Numbered from the stretch's first letter, positions 49,029-60,488 are shown. The stretch is 64,000 bases of DNA from Argyresthia goedartella (GCA_949825045.1 OX463815.1:31673356-31737355); one strand, 5' to 3'. Notes: generated by a model from the sequence alone, not told the origin. Numbers and translations are program-made.

Positions 49029-49621
49029 GTAAGTATTTTAACAAATAAACGGTTGTTATACTTACATTTTCTTTCTTAAATATGTGTCCAAAAAATTATC
49101 GACTACTGTGCTAGTTTCCAAAAAATTATCGACTACTGTGCTAGTTTTTGTCGATTTAAGAGATTTAAAAAAGTTGCATGTCTTGAAATTTCTGAAGTTA
49201 CGTGAAAAGTATCTTCGATATAGCAACAGCAAGAAATTCATATCAAGTTTCCTCATTGTACTTGTAAAAACAGGAATACTATAATGTACTACTAGTATAA
49301 AGACAAGTTTAAAGTTATATCTATGATACAATCGAGCTGCCCTGTTATACCACTCACCTGATTACAAATTCTTGTGCTCTACATAATAAATAACCTTGAA
49401 AATAAATGTTTCATAATGTCCATTGGACAAAGGGTACCTATCATTCTGAATTACTATTTAAAAAAGTAACATTATTATGATGATGTGGACCTCCTACCCA
49501 AAAAATAAGTTTAGTACATCTTTGATAACTTTTAATAATAATGGTTACTACTACAGGTAGCTTAAAGGCACATTAATCTACGTTTTGTATTCTTCTTTCT
49601 TTTAAATGCTGTTTTTCAAAG
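49029..49621 (+). other. Putative intron 1 of the secreted-product gene
   Basis: AT-rich; contains an exact 30-bp tandem duplication (49088-49117 and 49118-49147, unit starting CCAAAAAATTATCGACTACT). A 66-codon plus frame covers it but is made of the repeat and Lys/Leu-rich sequence. Confidence 0.4.
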
Positions 49622-49825
49622 CAATTGGTGCGTGAGACAAAAACAAGTGAAAGTCGCTTGCGGCCAAGCGTAGAAGCGTGCTATGGCGCGTTCGCTAATT
49701 TATGGTTTCTATGCATCTTTTTACCCTACTGCACCAGAAGAATGGTAATGCAAACAGGATTTATGGTTTTTATAGTAATATATCTTGTTTGCACTTTTTT
49801 CATCGCCTTGCAACACCATCGCTGA
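49622..49825 (+). CDS. Candidate second exon of the secreted product
   Basis: The possible acceptor TGTTTTTCAAAG precedes an open frame in the required phase 0: QLVRETKTSESRLRPSVEAC, YGAFANLWFLCIFLPYC, then a hydrophobic tail and TGA. An internal donor (ATG|GTAATG near 49745) could end it earlier. No family is recognised. It may equally be a chance frame, since the acceptor is not strong. Confidence 0.3.
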   Translation, partial: QLVRETKTSESRLRPSVEACYGAFANLWFLCIFLPYCTRRMVMQTGFMVFIVIYLVCTFFIALQHHR

Positions 49826-50027
49826 CACTTTAAAAAGGTTGGCAAATCTTAGTCAATTTCTACCCACATGCAATCGTCCTATGCGAAACCACAAATTGTT
49901 AGTGCAATGAGGAAGAAAGACACGACGTAATGTTTGCAACAACGGCAGGCCGAACACGAAGTGCATACGCATACGCATCGAATATGTAAGCGAATTAATA
50001 TAGCACAACATTTTCATACATTGCTTA

Positions 50028-50170
50028 TGATCCCACACTAGGATACCCTGTCTCTTGGGAACCAGAAACAGCGACGTCACACACATGTAAACATCCAAGA
50101 CAAGACAAGTTTTTTTTCTACCCAGCCGGGATTCGTACCCTGGACCACTCTCTCTTGTAAGCACAGCCTC
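50028..50170 (-). repeat. SINE-like copy with B-box-like motif
   Basis: GATCCCACACTAGGATACCC, ACATCCAAGACAAGACAAG and CCCAGCCGGGATTCGTACCC are the reverse of the 48.2-48.4 kb family. The last motif is a slightly altered tRNA B box. Confidence 0.6.
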
Positions 50171-53100
50171 GATCGCAAACCACGAACAAACAAGGTGGTC
50201 ATTTGTACTGTCATGCATGAGTCTTATTTACAATAGTAAGTTTAGATCATTAATAAGGGCTCGCTTACTTTTTCTTCTGGGTTCTGATACAACTGTATCC
50301 CTCTAATTTTGAAGAGCTTCTTAAAGATATCTCTCAAAATCAGCATACTGCAGGGATACATACATTATAATTCAACTACATGATGCAATATAGTAACTTA
50401 GTAGATATAGATTTATTTGCTCCAGTGATATTTTATGTGACGTAATAAGACGTCTCATTCCTGTTGAATAACACCGTACAGTAAGAAACATAATTACCTA
50501 CGCAACTAAGCAAGGAAAACGCGACTTTTGTTACCCAGAGGAAATCTGATGTAATTTGAAGTAGCACAATATAACGTTAGAACTTACACCTTTTATCCTG
50601 CGTTGCAATATCTCTGTTTTATTTCACCACTAACTAGCTCGTATTGTTGGTCCATGCTAATAGACAGTAATTGGACAATTCTACACTAAGCTCTAAAATG
50701 GACGAGTGAAGTAAGTGTGGAAATATCTTTGCGGTAAAATTAGACTAGAGTAACGATTCTACTAATACAGTACCCTATTTCTTGCCTGTCGCTGCTCTTC
50801 CTGGCCAAAATGTATATTTTAATAGTCTGCAAATACGAAGAAAAGCCACTGATTGATTGGTCATACATCGAACATAGGAATGATTTTTAATCTAAAATCA
50901 AACAAAATAGATATTTTGAGGCAGGAATGGAGCTGGTGGTTTTCAAGTATTTCTATTCAATTTGCATGGCCATAATATTTGGAATCGCTCACGCTCCATA
51001 TTCACTACTTCAAATAGACCGAAAATATAACAAAAAATATAGTTTTCCCATGAACTAACAGACAAGTTCAGATAATGCATAACCCAGTAAACCTAGAAGC
51101 ATGAAGCTTTCTACTTGGATTCTTGTTTGTAAAAAACCTTCTTAATGCTCCCAAGCCCAAGAAGGTTTATTTTTGAAAACTCCACCCCTGCAGGTGGGAT
51201 ACTCATGGTTAAAGTTTTCAACAAATATATTGTTCACCAATATAAGATTTGACTCCCAAATATGCGAAATGTTCACCAAATTTAGAGTCAGTATTAAGTT
51301 TATTCAATAAAAACTGTAATTACAAGAAATAAATAATACGTGACTTAATCATAGCGGAGGTAAAAGTGAGAATAACCTAAAATAGGAGTAAACCCGTATT
51401 TCAGGCACTAACTAACTGATCTACAGTATTGGTTGGTATTTTGTCCGAATTCTAAAAACTAAGTAAATGTAGTTTATAGTTAGGTACGAGATATTAGCAA
51501 GCAAATACATTTTCATTACTCATACTCTGAAAGGGGGTCATTGTTCATCCAGGCACCGTGCTGAAAGTGGTACATGCCTGCTCTAAAGCAGAAAAGTATT
51601 AAAAAAAATATATATGAATCGTAGTTTATATTGAACAACGCAATGGTAGTAACCTATACAGCCATAAAACGGAAGTATTTTTTTAATGTTATGCTCAAAG
51701 TAAAAGACATCAACGGGGGCACCGAAATTACTTTTTTTATGAGTAGTATTTTTTAACTTGAATTATGTTTGTTTTTTAATAAAATAATTTTGATTTCAAG
51801 TGACTTTGTTTTTTAATAAAATAATTTTGATTTTAACTGTTTACTTTCCTCGTATTCGTAATGAAAAGTAGAGTGTTTTACTCGGGTGATAGCACCCATT
51901 TCTGCCTCGAACTATTGGCGCTCTCACTTCGTTCGAGCGCCAAAACATCTCGTCAGGCCTTTCAGCCCTCGGTTAACAATCTACTATTTCTGATTAATTG
52001 TATTCCCCTCCATGCGTGCGAAGCTACGGGAAATAGCCAGTGTAATTGTAAACCGCGTTGATTTTGCTATGGATTAGTATAATTCATTTGTCGCGCATCC
52101 TCAGCCTTCGCCGTGAGCCATCGTTGAGATCACGTCCACCACCCACGCTGCCGTGCCGACTGCCGCGGCGAGTGGCTACAAATCAGTTGGCGAGGTTAAG
52201 CCCACTCGTGGTGACTCAATTAGGACCTTAAAACACTAATAAGTTCACAATATGGCGTTGACCATCGCAGTTGTTACTAAATGACAAAAAAAAACAAGTT
52301 ACATTCCTCTTGCAAATACGCTTTAATCGCTATGCTGCCATTTTGACATTTGACATTTGCCTAACAACTCAATCACCAAAGCTCAATTCTCAAAACCGTA
52401 GAAAGCTTTTAGAACGTAGTTTCCCACGTACGTTATTTTTCATTACCACTGTGTTCGAATGTGTAATATTCTATTTTGTCGACATATTTAATTTTTTCGA
52501 CATCATAATAATAATCAATATAGATCTCGTGAAACTCCTTAATCAACTGGATTAGGGTCAAAATAAAATACATGTACCTACTCTCCGAGTCTCCCAAAAG
52601 GCAACCTTAAGTAATTGTTGAAGACCAACAGTCCAACGTACTCCCCACCAATCAACAATCTATTAAAACGGTATTTCAACCATAACTACTTACATAACTA
52701 CCGGGCTTACCCAATGACCGATTGAACACGAAACAAAAGAACCAATTGCAAAAACACTATTACCCCATCTGTCGGTGACCGATAGAGGAACTAATCATGA
52801 AGACACTCGTTTTCCTATAAAGTCATATCATTGACCGCCCAATAGTTCATCTGATTACGAGAGGCGCCCATCGATGCATTCAAAACGTGTTATCTTTCAC
52901 GAAAGTCGTTCACTCGCTCACCTACTTCACTTGCGGAGTTATTGATTATGTAACGTCTTCTCAGGCCGCCAAGGCTCATTTCACAGTGCATACCCAAAAT
53001 GGCAACGTCTGAAGGTCTGTTACTAAATGATAAAATTCGTATGGATATGTGAAGGCTGTACCAAGGTTAGGAGTAGTATGCAAAAGTTCTGTAGTGTGCA

Positions 53101-53280
53101 GTCATGATGCAGATCGCGCACAATACGCATTTATTGCGCGTAAAAACGAGATTGATGAGTATGGGGATCGTTTCGACAGTGAAATAAAAGTTAGGTACTT
53201 TTAATCTGCAGAGCGGCAATGGGTTTACACCCTGTCACGTATAAGGGGTATACGAATTCAAATCAAATGCAAGATCTCGC
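50171..53280. other. 3.1 kb without recognisable genes
   Basis: Frames up to 94 codons (52271-52555) have no domain. Positions 51766-51840 hold a tandem pair of a unit containing GTTTTTTAATAAAATAATTT. A locally GC-rich patch (52110-52180, CCACGCTGCCGTGCCGACTG) might be an exon or regulatory remnant but has no supported frame. Confidence 0.4.
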
Positions 53281-53530
53281 GGTTTTTCCTACAAGGATTG
53301 GCAGCGGAACAGCTACCTTTTACTGTTTTTGCTTTAAAAAAAGGAGAGAGTTCTCAATTTAGTTGTATATTTTTTATGTTTCTAACCTCAAAACTGGTAA
53401 TATTTATGAACCGATTTCAAATTATTGTTTTTTACTTGAAAGGGTGATCTTCCAGTTTGGTCCCATGTTTTAAAATTAGAAATCGGTCCAGTAGTTTGAC
53501 TGGAAATATGATATCATCCAGGTAAACGAA
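53281..53530 (+). repeat. Probable dispersed repeat
   Basis: GGAGAGAGTTCTCAATTTAG, ATGAACCGATTTCAAAT and GGTGATCTTCCAGTTTGGTC look like a repeat type I have met in other insect sequences. There is no second copy in this window, so the call rests on recollection. Confidence 0.3.
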
Positions 53531-54054
53531 ATAGCGTATTATTGTTTTACTGTGACTTATCAGTGGTGTTTAAGGTCATTGTCATGAGATTAATTCTGTC
53601 TATGAGTACCGTATGTTCGTTGATGTCGACTAATATGTGTGGAGTGTGGACTTGACTGTCAGACAGACAGATTTAGTACCCTTGTTTTCGCGTATTTCGA
53701 CGACATTCACATGAAAATTTTCGTAAGTATGTATGTATAGATGACATTCGCATCCCGACAGGGGAGAAAGGAAAAGGACTTGAAGTCTTTTGTTTAAGTT
53801 TTTAACTTTGTGAATTATCAAAAAATCTACTTATAAGTATGTAAATAAAGTACCCAGTGCAATATTTGGTGTTGTAAAGGTCAGTTTGCATCACAATCAC
53901 ACGCACTCACACCAAGCAAACATTGACCAACACGAAAACGTTTCTACTTTAGACTTAATCTCACAAAAAACATTTCATACATATATGGGACTTCGTACCA
54001 CTTATAGATATCTTATAAAGACATGCCTTGGTCATTTTATTTATTTATAACATA

Positions 54055-54126
54055 ACACAGCGTCACGCCGTTTCCCATATGGGGTGCCAGAGGCACAGTT
54101 GTGCCCATGTTTAGCCAGTTATTCAA
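54055..54126 (+). repeat. Dispersed repeat, left half, split by MITE
   Basis: CGTCACGCCGTTTCCCATAT and GAGGCACAGTTGTGCCCATG match 18990-19040, 47535-47600 and 57900-57960. The repeat resumes at 54471 after the MITE. Confidence 0.65.
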
Positions 54127-54470
54127 GAGAACAATTGAAATGACCACCAAAATATTTTTTTCATACCCAAAATGGGTAAATGATCACCAAAAGTTGCAGA
54201 AAATATCGGGGCTAAATACTGCGGTAGCTTGGGTGAAGGGTAAAGGGGGTGAGCGAAGCGAAGCCCCCTTTATCCTTCGTTTTAGGTTGTAGGTTGTTCT
54301 TACATACAACAAAAAATACTTAAAACATAAACTTAAGTACACAAAACATAAAGAGAAGTTTGGTCATCATTTCTCCCAACACAATTTGGTGGTTTACTAA
54401 TTCTGGCGGTCGTTTCGAATTTATTGGTAGTGTAATAGGTGCGTTTTTGGTGATCGTTTAAACATAAGCT
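54127..54470. mobile_element. MITE family M1, copy 2
   Basis: 344 bp, flanked by 9-bp duplications GTTATTCAA (54118-54126 and 54471-54479). Starts GAGAACAATT and ends CATAAGCT. It contains the same hairpin core (GGGTAAAGGGGGTGAGCG with CCCCCTTTATCC, 54237-54272). Confidence 0.88.
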
Positions 54471-54599
54471 GTTATTCAATACTCCATTTTGCGTGACAGG
54501 AGGCCAGATCATCTCCGCAGCTATGGAGTAATGAAGGTTTCCTCTCGATATCTTCCATCATCGTTAGAACGTTCTTATAATGTACAGATAAATTACTTA

Positions 54600-54990
54600 T
54601 CTCATTGGTAAATGGTAAGCACCGGGATTCGAACCTGCAGCTCCTGCCTGAGAAGCAAGCGTGATACCCTCTAGACCATGGAGTTCAATATATTTATAAA
54701 TGTAGCCCATTAATGTCCCCAACGAGGAGCACAGGACTTTACCCGGATACATGTAAGATTAAGCCATACTCCACTACGCTGGCTCAGTGCGGGTTGGTGG
54801 AGGGGTTTTACAACCACGTCCACGTAGCCATAGTAGCCGGGACCTATAGCTTAACGTGTCATCCGAAACACTTAACGTCCGATAATATACTTAATATAAA
54901 TTAATTATCTCATTGGTACATGGTCAGGATTCGAACTTGCATCACCTGTGTGAGAAGCAAGCGTGAGGGTTTCAAGCTTGCTTGCTTGCT
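54600..54990. repeat. Composite of tRNA-derived SINE pieces
   Basis: Minus-strand head at 54625-54690: A box TGGTCTAGAGGG and B box GGTTCGAATCC read in reverse. Plus-strand body at 54715-54900 (CCATACTCCACTACGCTGGC, GTAGCCGGGACC) and a second minus-strand head at 54905-54975. A (GCTT)n run follows at 54975-54998. Confidence 0.7.
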
Positions 54991-54999
54991 TGCTTCAAA

Positions 55000-55598
55000 A
55001 AAACCATGGCTTGGCCGTTTTATAGAATCAACAAGTAAATCTGAGTGAATACAACGTCCAATAAAATCTAACTAATCATAGAAGCATCTTCATTTTTATT
55101 CCTGACTTTTGTGTGATCCTGTAGGACTATTTTACTGAAACTTGTACATAAAATCTTCTCGAAGTATAAGTATGAGTCAGTAGGCCATTTCCAACCGTTA
55201 TCCTTACATAGTTGTTCAGTACCTTTTGTTCTGTCTGTCGAGTTGTCATAAAACTACAGAAACCTCGAGAATCTCATAAAAGTGCGGACAAACGAACCAT
55301 TGATCTTTGAAGCGATCCCCAAACCCATACTAACAGCAGTAAAAAGGCGAAAACCAACTCATTCAACTTGACGCAGAGCAAAAAAATCGCTCAAGTGGGT
55401 GTTGGACTTACAAGAACAGTAGCGTACCATCATATTTATGTAAAAGCGCAAAAATATACACATCAATTGTATGGAGAACCCCTTTAATTTTTGAAATTTG
55501 CTTTTAGTTTATTGTTTGTTACTGCAGCGCCAACTAATTCTAACTATTACGGTTCTTTTTTAAAAAATCTTTATTTAAAGAGCTTTGTACATTATATA
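55000..55598. other. No gene seen
   Basis: AT-rich, short frames only; no repeat recognised. Confidence 0.4.
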
Positions 55599-55988
55599 TG
55601 TCACCGGAAGATAGTCAAAACCGTTAGTTGATAAACTAACGCGATAGTTGATCAACTACCGACAGATAGTAAACCATACCGACAGGGTTTAGAATTAACG
55701 TTTATTTTGTTCTTACATGTCAACCTAACACGAAGACTTCGGGGGCTTCGCTGCGCTCGCCCCCTCTAGTCTTCACCTAAGCTACCGCAGTGCATTTACC
55801 CTGGTATTTTGTTTGCAATTAGAGTTTAAACCAGTTTACTATTTACCGGTTTTAATCGTTAGTTGATCAACTAACGCGTCATATAGTAAGCAGTACGCTA
55901 CAGTTTACTATCTGTCGATAGTTGATCAACTTATGAGCAAAAAAACGTTAGTTTATCAACTAACGGTTTTGACTATCTTACGGTGACA
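55599..55988. mobile_element. MITE family M2 with 43-45-bp terminal inverted repeats
   Basis: Ends TGTCACCGGAAGATAGTCAA and TTGACTATCTTACGGTGACA; the inverted repeat extends 43-45 bp with one mismatch (includes CCGTTAGTTGATAAACTAAC). A TA flanks each side, consistent with TA target duplication (Tc1/mariner-type). Many internal GTTAGTTGATCAACTAAC palindromes. Its centre carries, inverted, the hairpin module of family M1 (55700-55800). Confidence 0.85.
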
Positions 55989-56082
55989 TAAACACTACAT
56001 GGCAATGTCGCTCTATAGAACAAAAAATAGAAAAACAAAATAAATACATGTCATTACCAATGATAAAAAACCTACGTTTTTC

Positions 56083-56185
56083 GGTTCATGAGACTGCCGG
56101 ACAGACTGACAGGCGGACGGACGAAAGCGGAGGCTTCGTATTAGGGCCGCGTTTGGCATCCTTCCGGTATGGAACCCTAAAAAAA
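56083..56185 (+). repeat. Dispersed repeat with GGAACCCTAAAAA tail
   Basis: GACAGACTGACAGGCGGACG, CGGAGGCTTCGTATTAGGG and the tail TATGGAACCCTAAAAAAAG; related to 18575-18690. Confidence 0.6.
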
Positions 56186-57269
56186 GACAGGTGTAAACAT
56201 AAACTCACGACTGTATTCCCAACAAGGGCTAGCCAGAGTAGCCAGAGCGGCAGGAAATCTTATTTAAGCTAAATATTTCCCTATATTAGAATAGGATAAA
56301 ATTTAAATTACGCATATATATTTGTTTGCATTTATGTTACGAGTTTTTATAGATTTACTGTTTGGATAGGACTTACTTTTCGAGAACTTAGAATTCACAG
56401 TATTAGTAATACAACGATAGAACTGACGGTGGTATCCAAGTACTTTCCTGCGGTCGCAAACATCGTTTCCCCAAATGTATCATCCAGAAATACTGTTCGC
56501 GGCAAGTTTCTTTGAATCTCAGCAAGCTGTGTGACGTCTCTTTGCCGCTTATAGTATATGTAAGCGAGAATTGACTCTCAGAGCCAAAAGTACTCAAACT
56601 ATAACCTACTACAGGTTAAATACAGGTTAATTTTTAGCCCAGCTATGGAAGCAGACACCTTCCATATGCCTATAATTTGTTATAAATTATTTATTGTACA
56701 CCCATTTTCATTAATAAAGTTTATTAGTATTACTATGAACAGGCGTACAGAGCGCTTAATTAGCATAGATGAGCGAAGACAAACGTTAGTCATTGTGTAT
56801 TATTGTCGTTGGTCAAATGATGTCTTCACAACTGTAGCTAGGCTCTAAAAGGTTTTACATACGTACAGTAATCAGAGCATGACCTCACAGTCCATTGGTC
56901 ACGAAGGCTGCGGAGGAATAAGCAAACTCAACCATAATAGTTATTACGATAGCATAAAGTCTGGATTCCCTTGTATAATTTACAAAACTTTATCATACCT
57001 TACTGTACTTAGTAATTACACTATTGATAGTCGTCGACCTTGTCGATAAACATTTATGTACCAGCACTTACATTGCTTCTGGTTACCACACCACGATACC
57101 CTGTGTCGTGGTAACCAGAAGCAGTTTCATCACACATATAAACATCCAAGACCTGGGAAATAGAGATAATGAATTATTATGATTCTAGGACTATTATTAA
57201 TATCTAACGTTCCATAGATTAATGTACCTTAGGGCGGTTTCTAGTTACGGAGTTATATGCAGTTTTTTT
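56186..57269. other. No gene seen; one SINE-like hairpin
   Basis: 57076-57121 is a hairpin with 14-bp arms CTTCTGGTTACCAC and an 18-bp spacer, followed by ACATCCAAGACCTGGGA of the SINE-like family. The rest is AT-rich without credible frames. Confidence 0.5.
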
Positions 57270-57622
57270 GGCAACAAATATTATGATCACCAAAATATTT
57301 GTTTCCTACCCAAAATGGATAAATGAACACCAAAAGTTGCAAAAAATATCAGGACTAAATACTGCGGTAGCTTAGGTGAAGGGTAAAGGGGGTGAGCGAA
57401 GCGAAGCCCCCTTTACCCTTCGTGTTAGGTTGAACATGTAAGGACAACAAAAAATACTTAAAACATAAACTTAAGTACACAAAACATAAAAAGAAGTTTG
57501 GTGATCATTTAACCAAACACAATTTGGTGGATATTTATCCAGTCTGGCATGATTCTGGCAGTCATTTCGAATTTATTGTTAGTAAAATAGGTGCGTTTTT
57601 GGTAATCGTTTAAACTTAAGCC
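57270..57622. mobile_element. MITE family M1, copy 3
   Basis: 353 bp, starts GGCAACAAAT and ends AACTTAAGCC. Flanks GTTTTTTT and GTTTCTTT are an imperfect duplication. The hairpin is perfect here: GAAGGGTAAAGGGGG and CCCCCTTTACCCTTC (57377-57421). A short CATGATTCTGGC insertion near 57548 explains the extra length. Confidence 0.85.
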
Positions 57623-57899
57623 GTTTCTTTTGCTTATCATTATTAGACTATATATTTTGGTCAAAACTTTCAAAATGATTTTTTCTCTGTAACTACTCAT
57701 CTTAGGAGGTCTATCTTTTTTGATATTAACCACTTATCAGCCACAGATGACCGGTTTATGCATAACTCCATACCGACCATAAATACCTTCGCCTGTGGAA
57801 AGTAACATTATTATCTAGGTGTTTATGCTCTTCGGGGTAAATATTCCAGACAAATACACTTGGATAGTATTATTGTAAAATAACAAAATATGGTAACAT

Positions 57900-57970
57900 C
57901 GCGTAACGCCTTTTCCCACACGGGGTGGTACAGGCACCATTGTGCCCACGTTTAGTCAGTAAGTATTTTT
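57900..57970 (+). repeat. Dispersed repeat, left half
   Basis: CGCGTAACGCCTTTTCCCAC and GTGCCCACGTTTAGTCAG match 54058-54117; a foldback element follows at the same internal point where other copies continue. Confidence 0.55.
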
Positions 57971-57972
57971 GT

Positions 57973-58238
57973 CTATACTATCTGCCAAATAACTTGGCAA
58001 TGAGGTCTTTATGTATCGCTAATTCTGTCGCTTACCATAAAAACCCGTCGCAAACTGGCATCGCTAGGATATCATAGTAGCATCTTTCTCGTAGGCCTTG
58101 TACCACGATAGTCAGCGATGCCAGTTTTGCGATGGGTTTGTATGGTAAGCGATAGAATCGGCGATACACAAATTGTATTTTGGTGAAGGTCCTCGTGTCA
58201 ATGAACTCTTTTGCCAGGTTATTTGGCAGATGGTATAG
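57973..58238. mobile_element. Short foldback element FB3
   Basis: About 266 bp, almost all inverted repeat: TATACTATCTGCCAAATAAC (57974) with GTTATTTGGCAGATGGTATA (58218), and CGCTTACCATAAAAACCCGT (58029) with its inverted partner near 58125-58150. The loop is about 45 bp. No coding. Confidence 0.82.
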
Positions 58239-58670
58239 GCTCATGCTGCTGTAAAGTAACTGAGCAGTTTTGACATATTTCCTTGTCTAATTCATGTAAA
58301 CAGAACGGGCTATTGTTTACAAAACAAAAACAATAGGTAACTGACCAGGTGAACAAAACAATAAGTTCATTGTAATGATTACCGCGACATGACACCTAAG
58401 TACTGTTGAGAGGAAAATTCCGTTTGGTCACTTTTAAATCAACACTCAAAAATTCAAAATTCAAAAGAGTATATTTCGATAAGAAACACATAAATTACAT
58501 TTGGAGAATGTCAAATCACTAACACATATACACATAAGTCATAAGTTCTGTCACACAATAAAAACTATTGAATTTAGAATGCTGGCCACAAAAAAGTTTA
58601 TTGAATTCGAATTTCGAATTTTTCATGAAAATAAAAATGTGTAATTTTTAGAATTTTCCTCATTTTTAAT
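58239..58670. other. Upstream of mariner frame; no gene
   Basis: AT-rich; may contain the mariner 5' end (GCTGGCCACAAAAAAGTTT near 58582) but I could not pair it with a 3' terminal repeat. Confidence 0.35.
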
Positions 58671-59219
58671 ATGGAGTGGACACTTAAAGAAGACCGTGTC
58701 GCAGTTATTGCGTTGCATCGTTGCGGTTACGCGCCAATTCAGATTTTCGACTTACTGAAAATTTTGAAAATAAACAAAAGATTCGTTTATCGTACCATAA
58801 AACGATACAATGAAGACTCTAGTGTAGATGACAGGTCAAGAAGTGGTCGCCCTCGCTCTGTTAGGACTCCAGCAGTGATAAAAGCTGTGAAGGCGCGAAT
58901 TCAAAGAAATCCCATACGTAAGCAGAAACTGTTGGCCCTTCAGATGGGGTTAAGCAGGACCACGGTGAAAAGGGTGTTAAATGAAGACTTAGGGCTTAGG
59001 GCATATCGAAGAAAAACAGGACATCGTTTGGACGCTCGTTTAATGGACCTGAGACTGAAAATATGCCGCGCTTTGTTGAAGCGGTACGCGGGAAAAAAGC
59101 ATCGGGAAATTCTTTTTTCGGATGAAAAAATGTTCACCGTGGAAGAGAGCTACAACAAACTGTTAGAATTGCTCATTGTTAGTACTCGAATCGATTTGCA
59201 AAAATTTCGATCCGAGTAA
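58671..59219 (+). pseudogene. Tc1/mariner-type transposase, truncated
   Basis: 182 codons from ATG 58671, about half the usual 340. Two helix-turn-helix units: KEDRVAVIALHRCGYAPIQI with VYRTIKRYNEDSSVDDRSRS, and RPRSVRTPAVIKAVKARI with MGLSRTTVKRVLNEDLGLRA. Next YRRKTGHRLDARL and the first catalytic Asp in ILFSDEKMFTVEE. The sequence then switches to an unrelated tail (LLELLIVSTR), so the second and third acidic residues are gone through an internal deletion. The family looks like the mariner-related group with RSRSGRPR linker; subfamily not certain. Confidence 0.88.
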
Positions 59220-59897
59220 TTGTCGATCATTTTTGTTTTCGGATGTTGGCCATAGTTATTTTTGTTTACTGATGTTGGTGTGACTGTTTTAAAAAACACT
59301 TTTGTCTGACGTTGGCGTGAAAGAAAATGCTTTTGTTGACTATGTGCTTGGAAAATAAAACAAAGTTGATTGATATTGCCGAGTTTTGCTTTTAGTTCAG
59401 AAGTGGGATAACTCACGTGAAATACGCTCGGAGATTCAAGGTTTGATTTGCATCAAAACAAGGTAATATGAACAGTTATATCAATTTGTTGTTAGTTTGT
59501 GAAAATTTGACAGTCTGATTTATGGTTCACTCAAAGAATCCTTATCAATTCGTTGAACTCAAAGGAAGATTCACCATAACTGTACAATGTGATCCCCTTC
59601 GTGTCATCTTCAATACGTGATATAGGCGGAATTACTTTAGGGATCCACAGTAGAAGCCATCGAACCAAAAATTTAATTTAATTGAATTGAATCATAGCAT
59701 TTTGTGTCTAAATAGGGTCAAATTTATGTTAAGAACCCGAAACACATATAATAGAGGTTATTTTCGTCCTTGCCTTGACCCATATCTTAGAAAAAAAAAA
59801 AATATTTTTTTCAGTTTTATTTGTTTACTTTGCAAAATGAAATTAATCCGTTCAGAGTGCATCAATACTATGTTTGTGTGGTACGTTTGGGTAGTAC
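59220..59897. other. Possible mariner 3' part; no gene
   Basis: GATGTTGGCCATAGTTATTT and GATGTTGGTGTGACTG-type short repeats occur at 59240-59320. A 73-codon frame at 59687-59908 has no motif. Confidence 0.35.
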
Positions 59898-60030
59898 TAC
59901 GAGTCTGACCTAGTACCTTCAGTGGCGGGCAGGTGCCGGGTCAACAAAAGCCCGACAACCACAGATGAGTCTGACCAATATCCTCAGTGGCAGGTAGGTG
60001 CTGGGACAGCAAGGCACTGCCTTCCTTAGA
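59898..60030 (+). repeat. 66-bp tandem duplication
   Basis: Unit starting GAGTCTGACCTAGTACCTTC (59900) recurs as GAGTCTGACCAATATCCTCA (59966), with CAGTGGCGGGCAGGTGCCGG matching CAGTGGCAGGTAGGTGCTGG. Two copies, about 85% identical. Confidence 0.7.
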
Positions 60031-60234
60031 GTGAATTGTTTATGTTTGATAATATATATATGTATATTTTTTCTTACAATATTTTCCTTATTAATTTTTA
60101 TTTCATAGTTTAGTTTTGAAGTTAAACTTGACATTCTGAAGACTTCTGATTTCTATTTAAAAATAAATAAATAAAGAAAGTTCTGTGCTCGCTCCTGAAT
60201 ATCTTAATTAGTGATCTGGGGTCTCGGGCACACA

Positions 60235-60488
60235 TGTAATTTACAGAATGCTGCTATATTATGACGCATCAGGCAAATGGTTTTTCAGTATGGGCGGCAT
60301 AAATAAACACTTTAATTATTTTATATAATTACATTCTAACAACAACAATAAAATTGTTACAGCAAACCAAAGATAGCATATTACCGTTTCCTTGTCCCTC
60401 CTAGTGTCCATCCATCCATAGACAGATAGAATAAGGACTATACTATTACCTACTACTATAGACGAACAACCTGGTTTTGTAAATTACA
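60235..60488 (+). repeat. Probable 5' LTR of the Gypsy element
   Basis: Starts TGTAATTTACA and ends TGTAAATTACA, an exact 11-bp inverted pair. It contains AATAAA-type signals and a TATATAA, and lies 72 bp before the gag ATG. The partner LTR is outside the window and no TGG primer-binding site follows directly, so the call is tentative. Confidence 0.45.

Noticed and set aside
54620..54690. tRNA gene on the minus strand (good A and B boxes)
   Set aside because: The cloverleaf cannot be completed and the same head recurs at 29908, 40885 and 54905 attached to a common body, so it is a tRNA-derived SINE.
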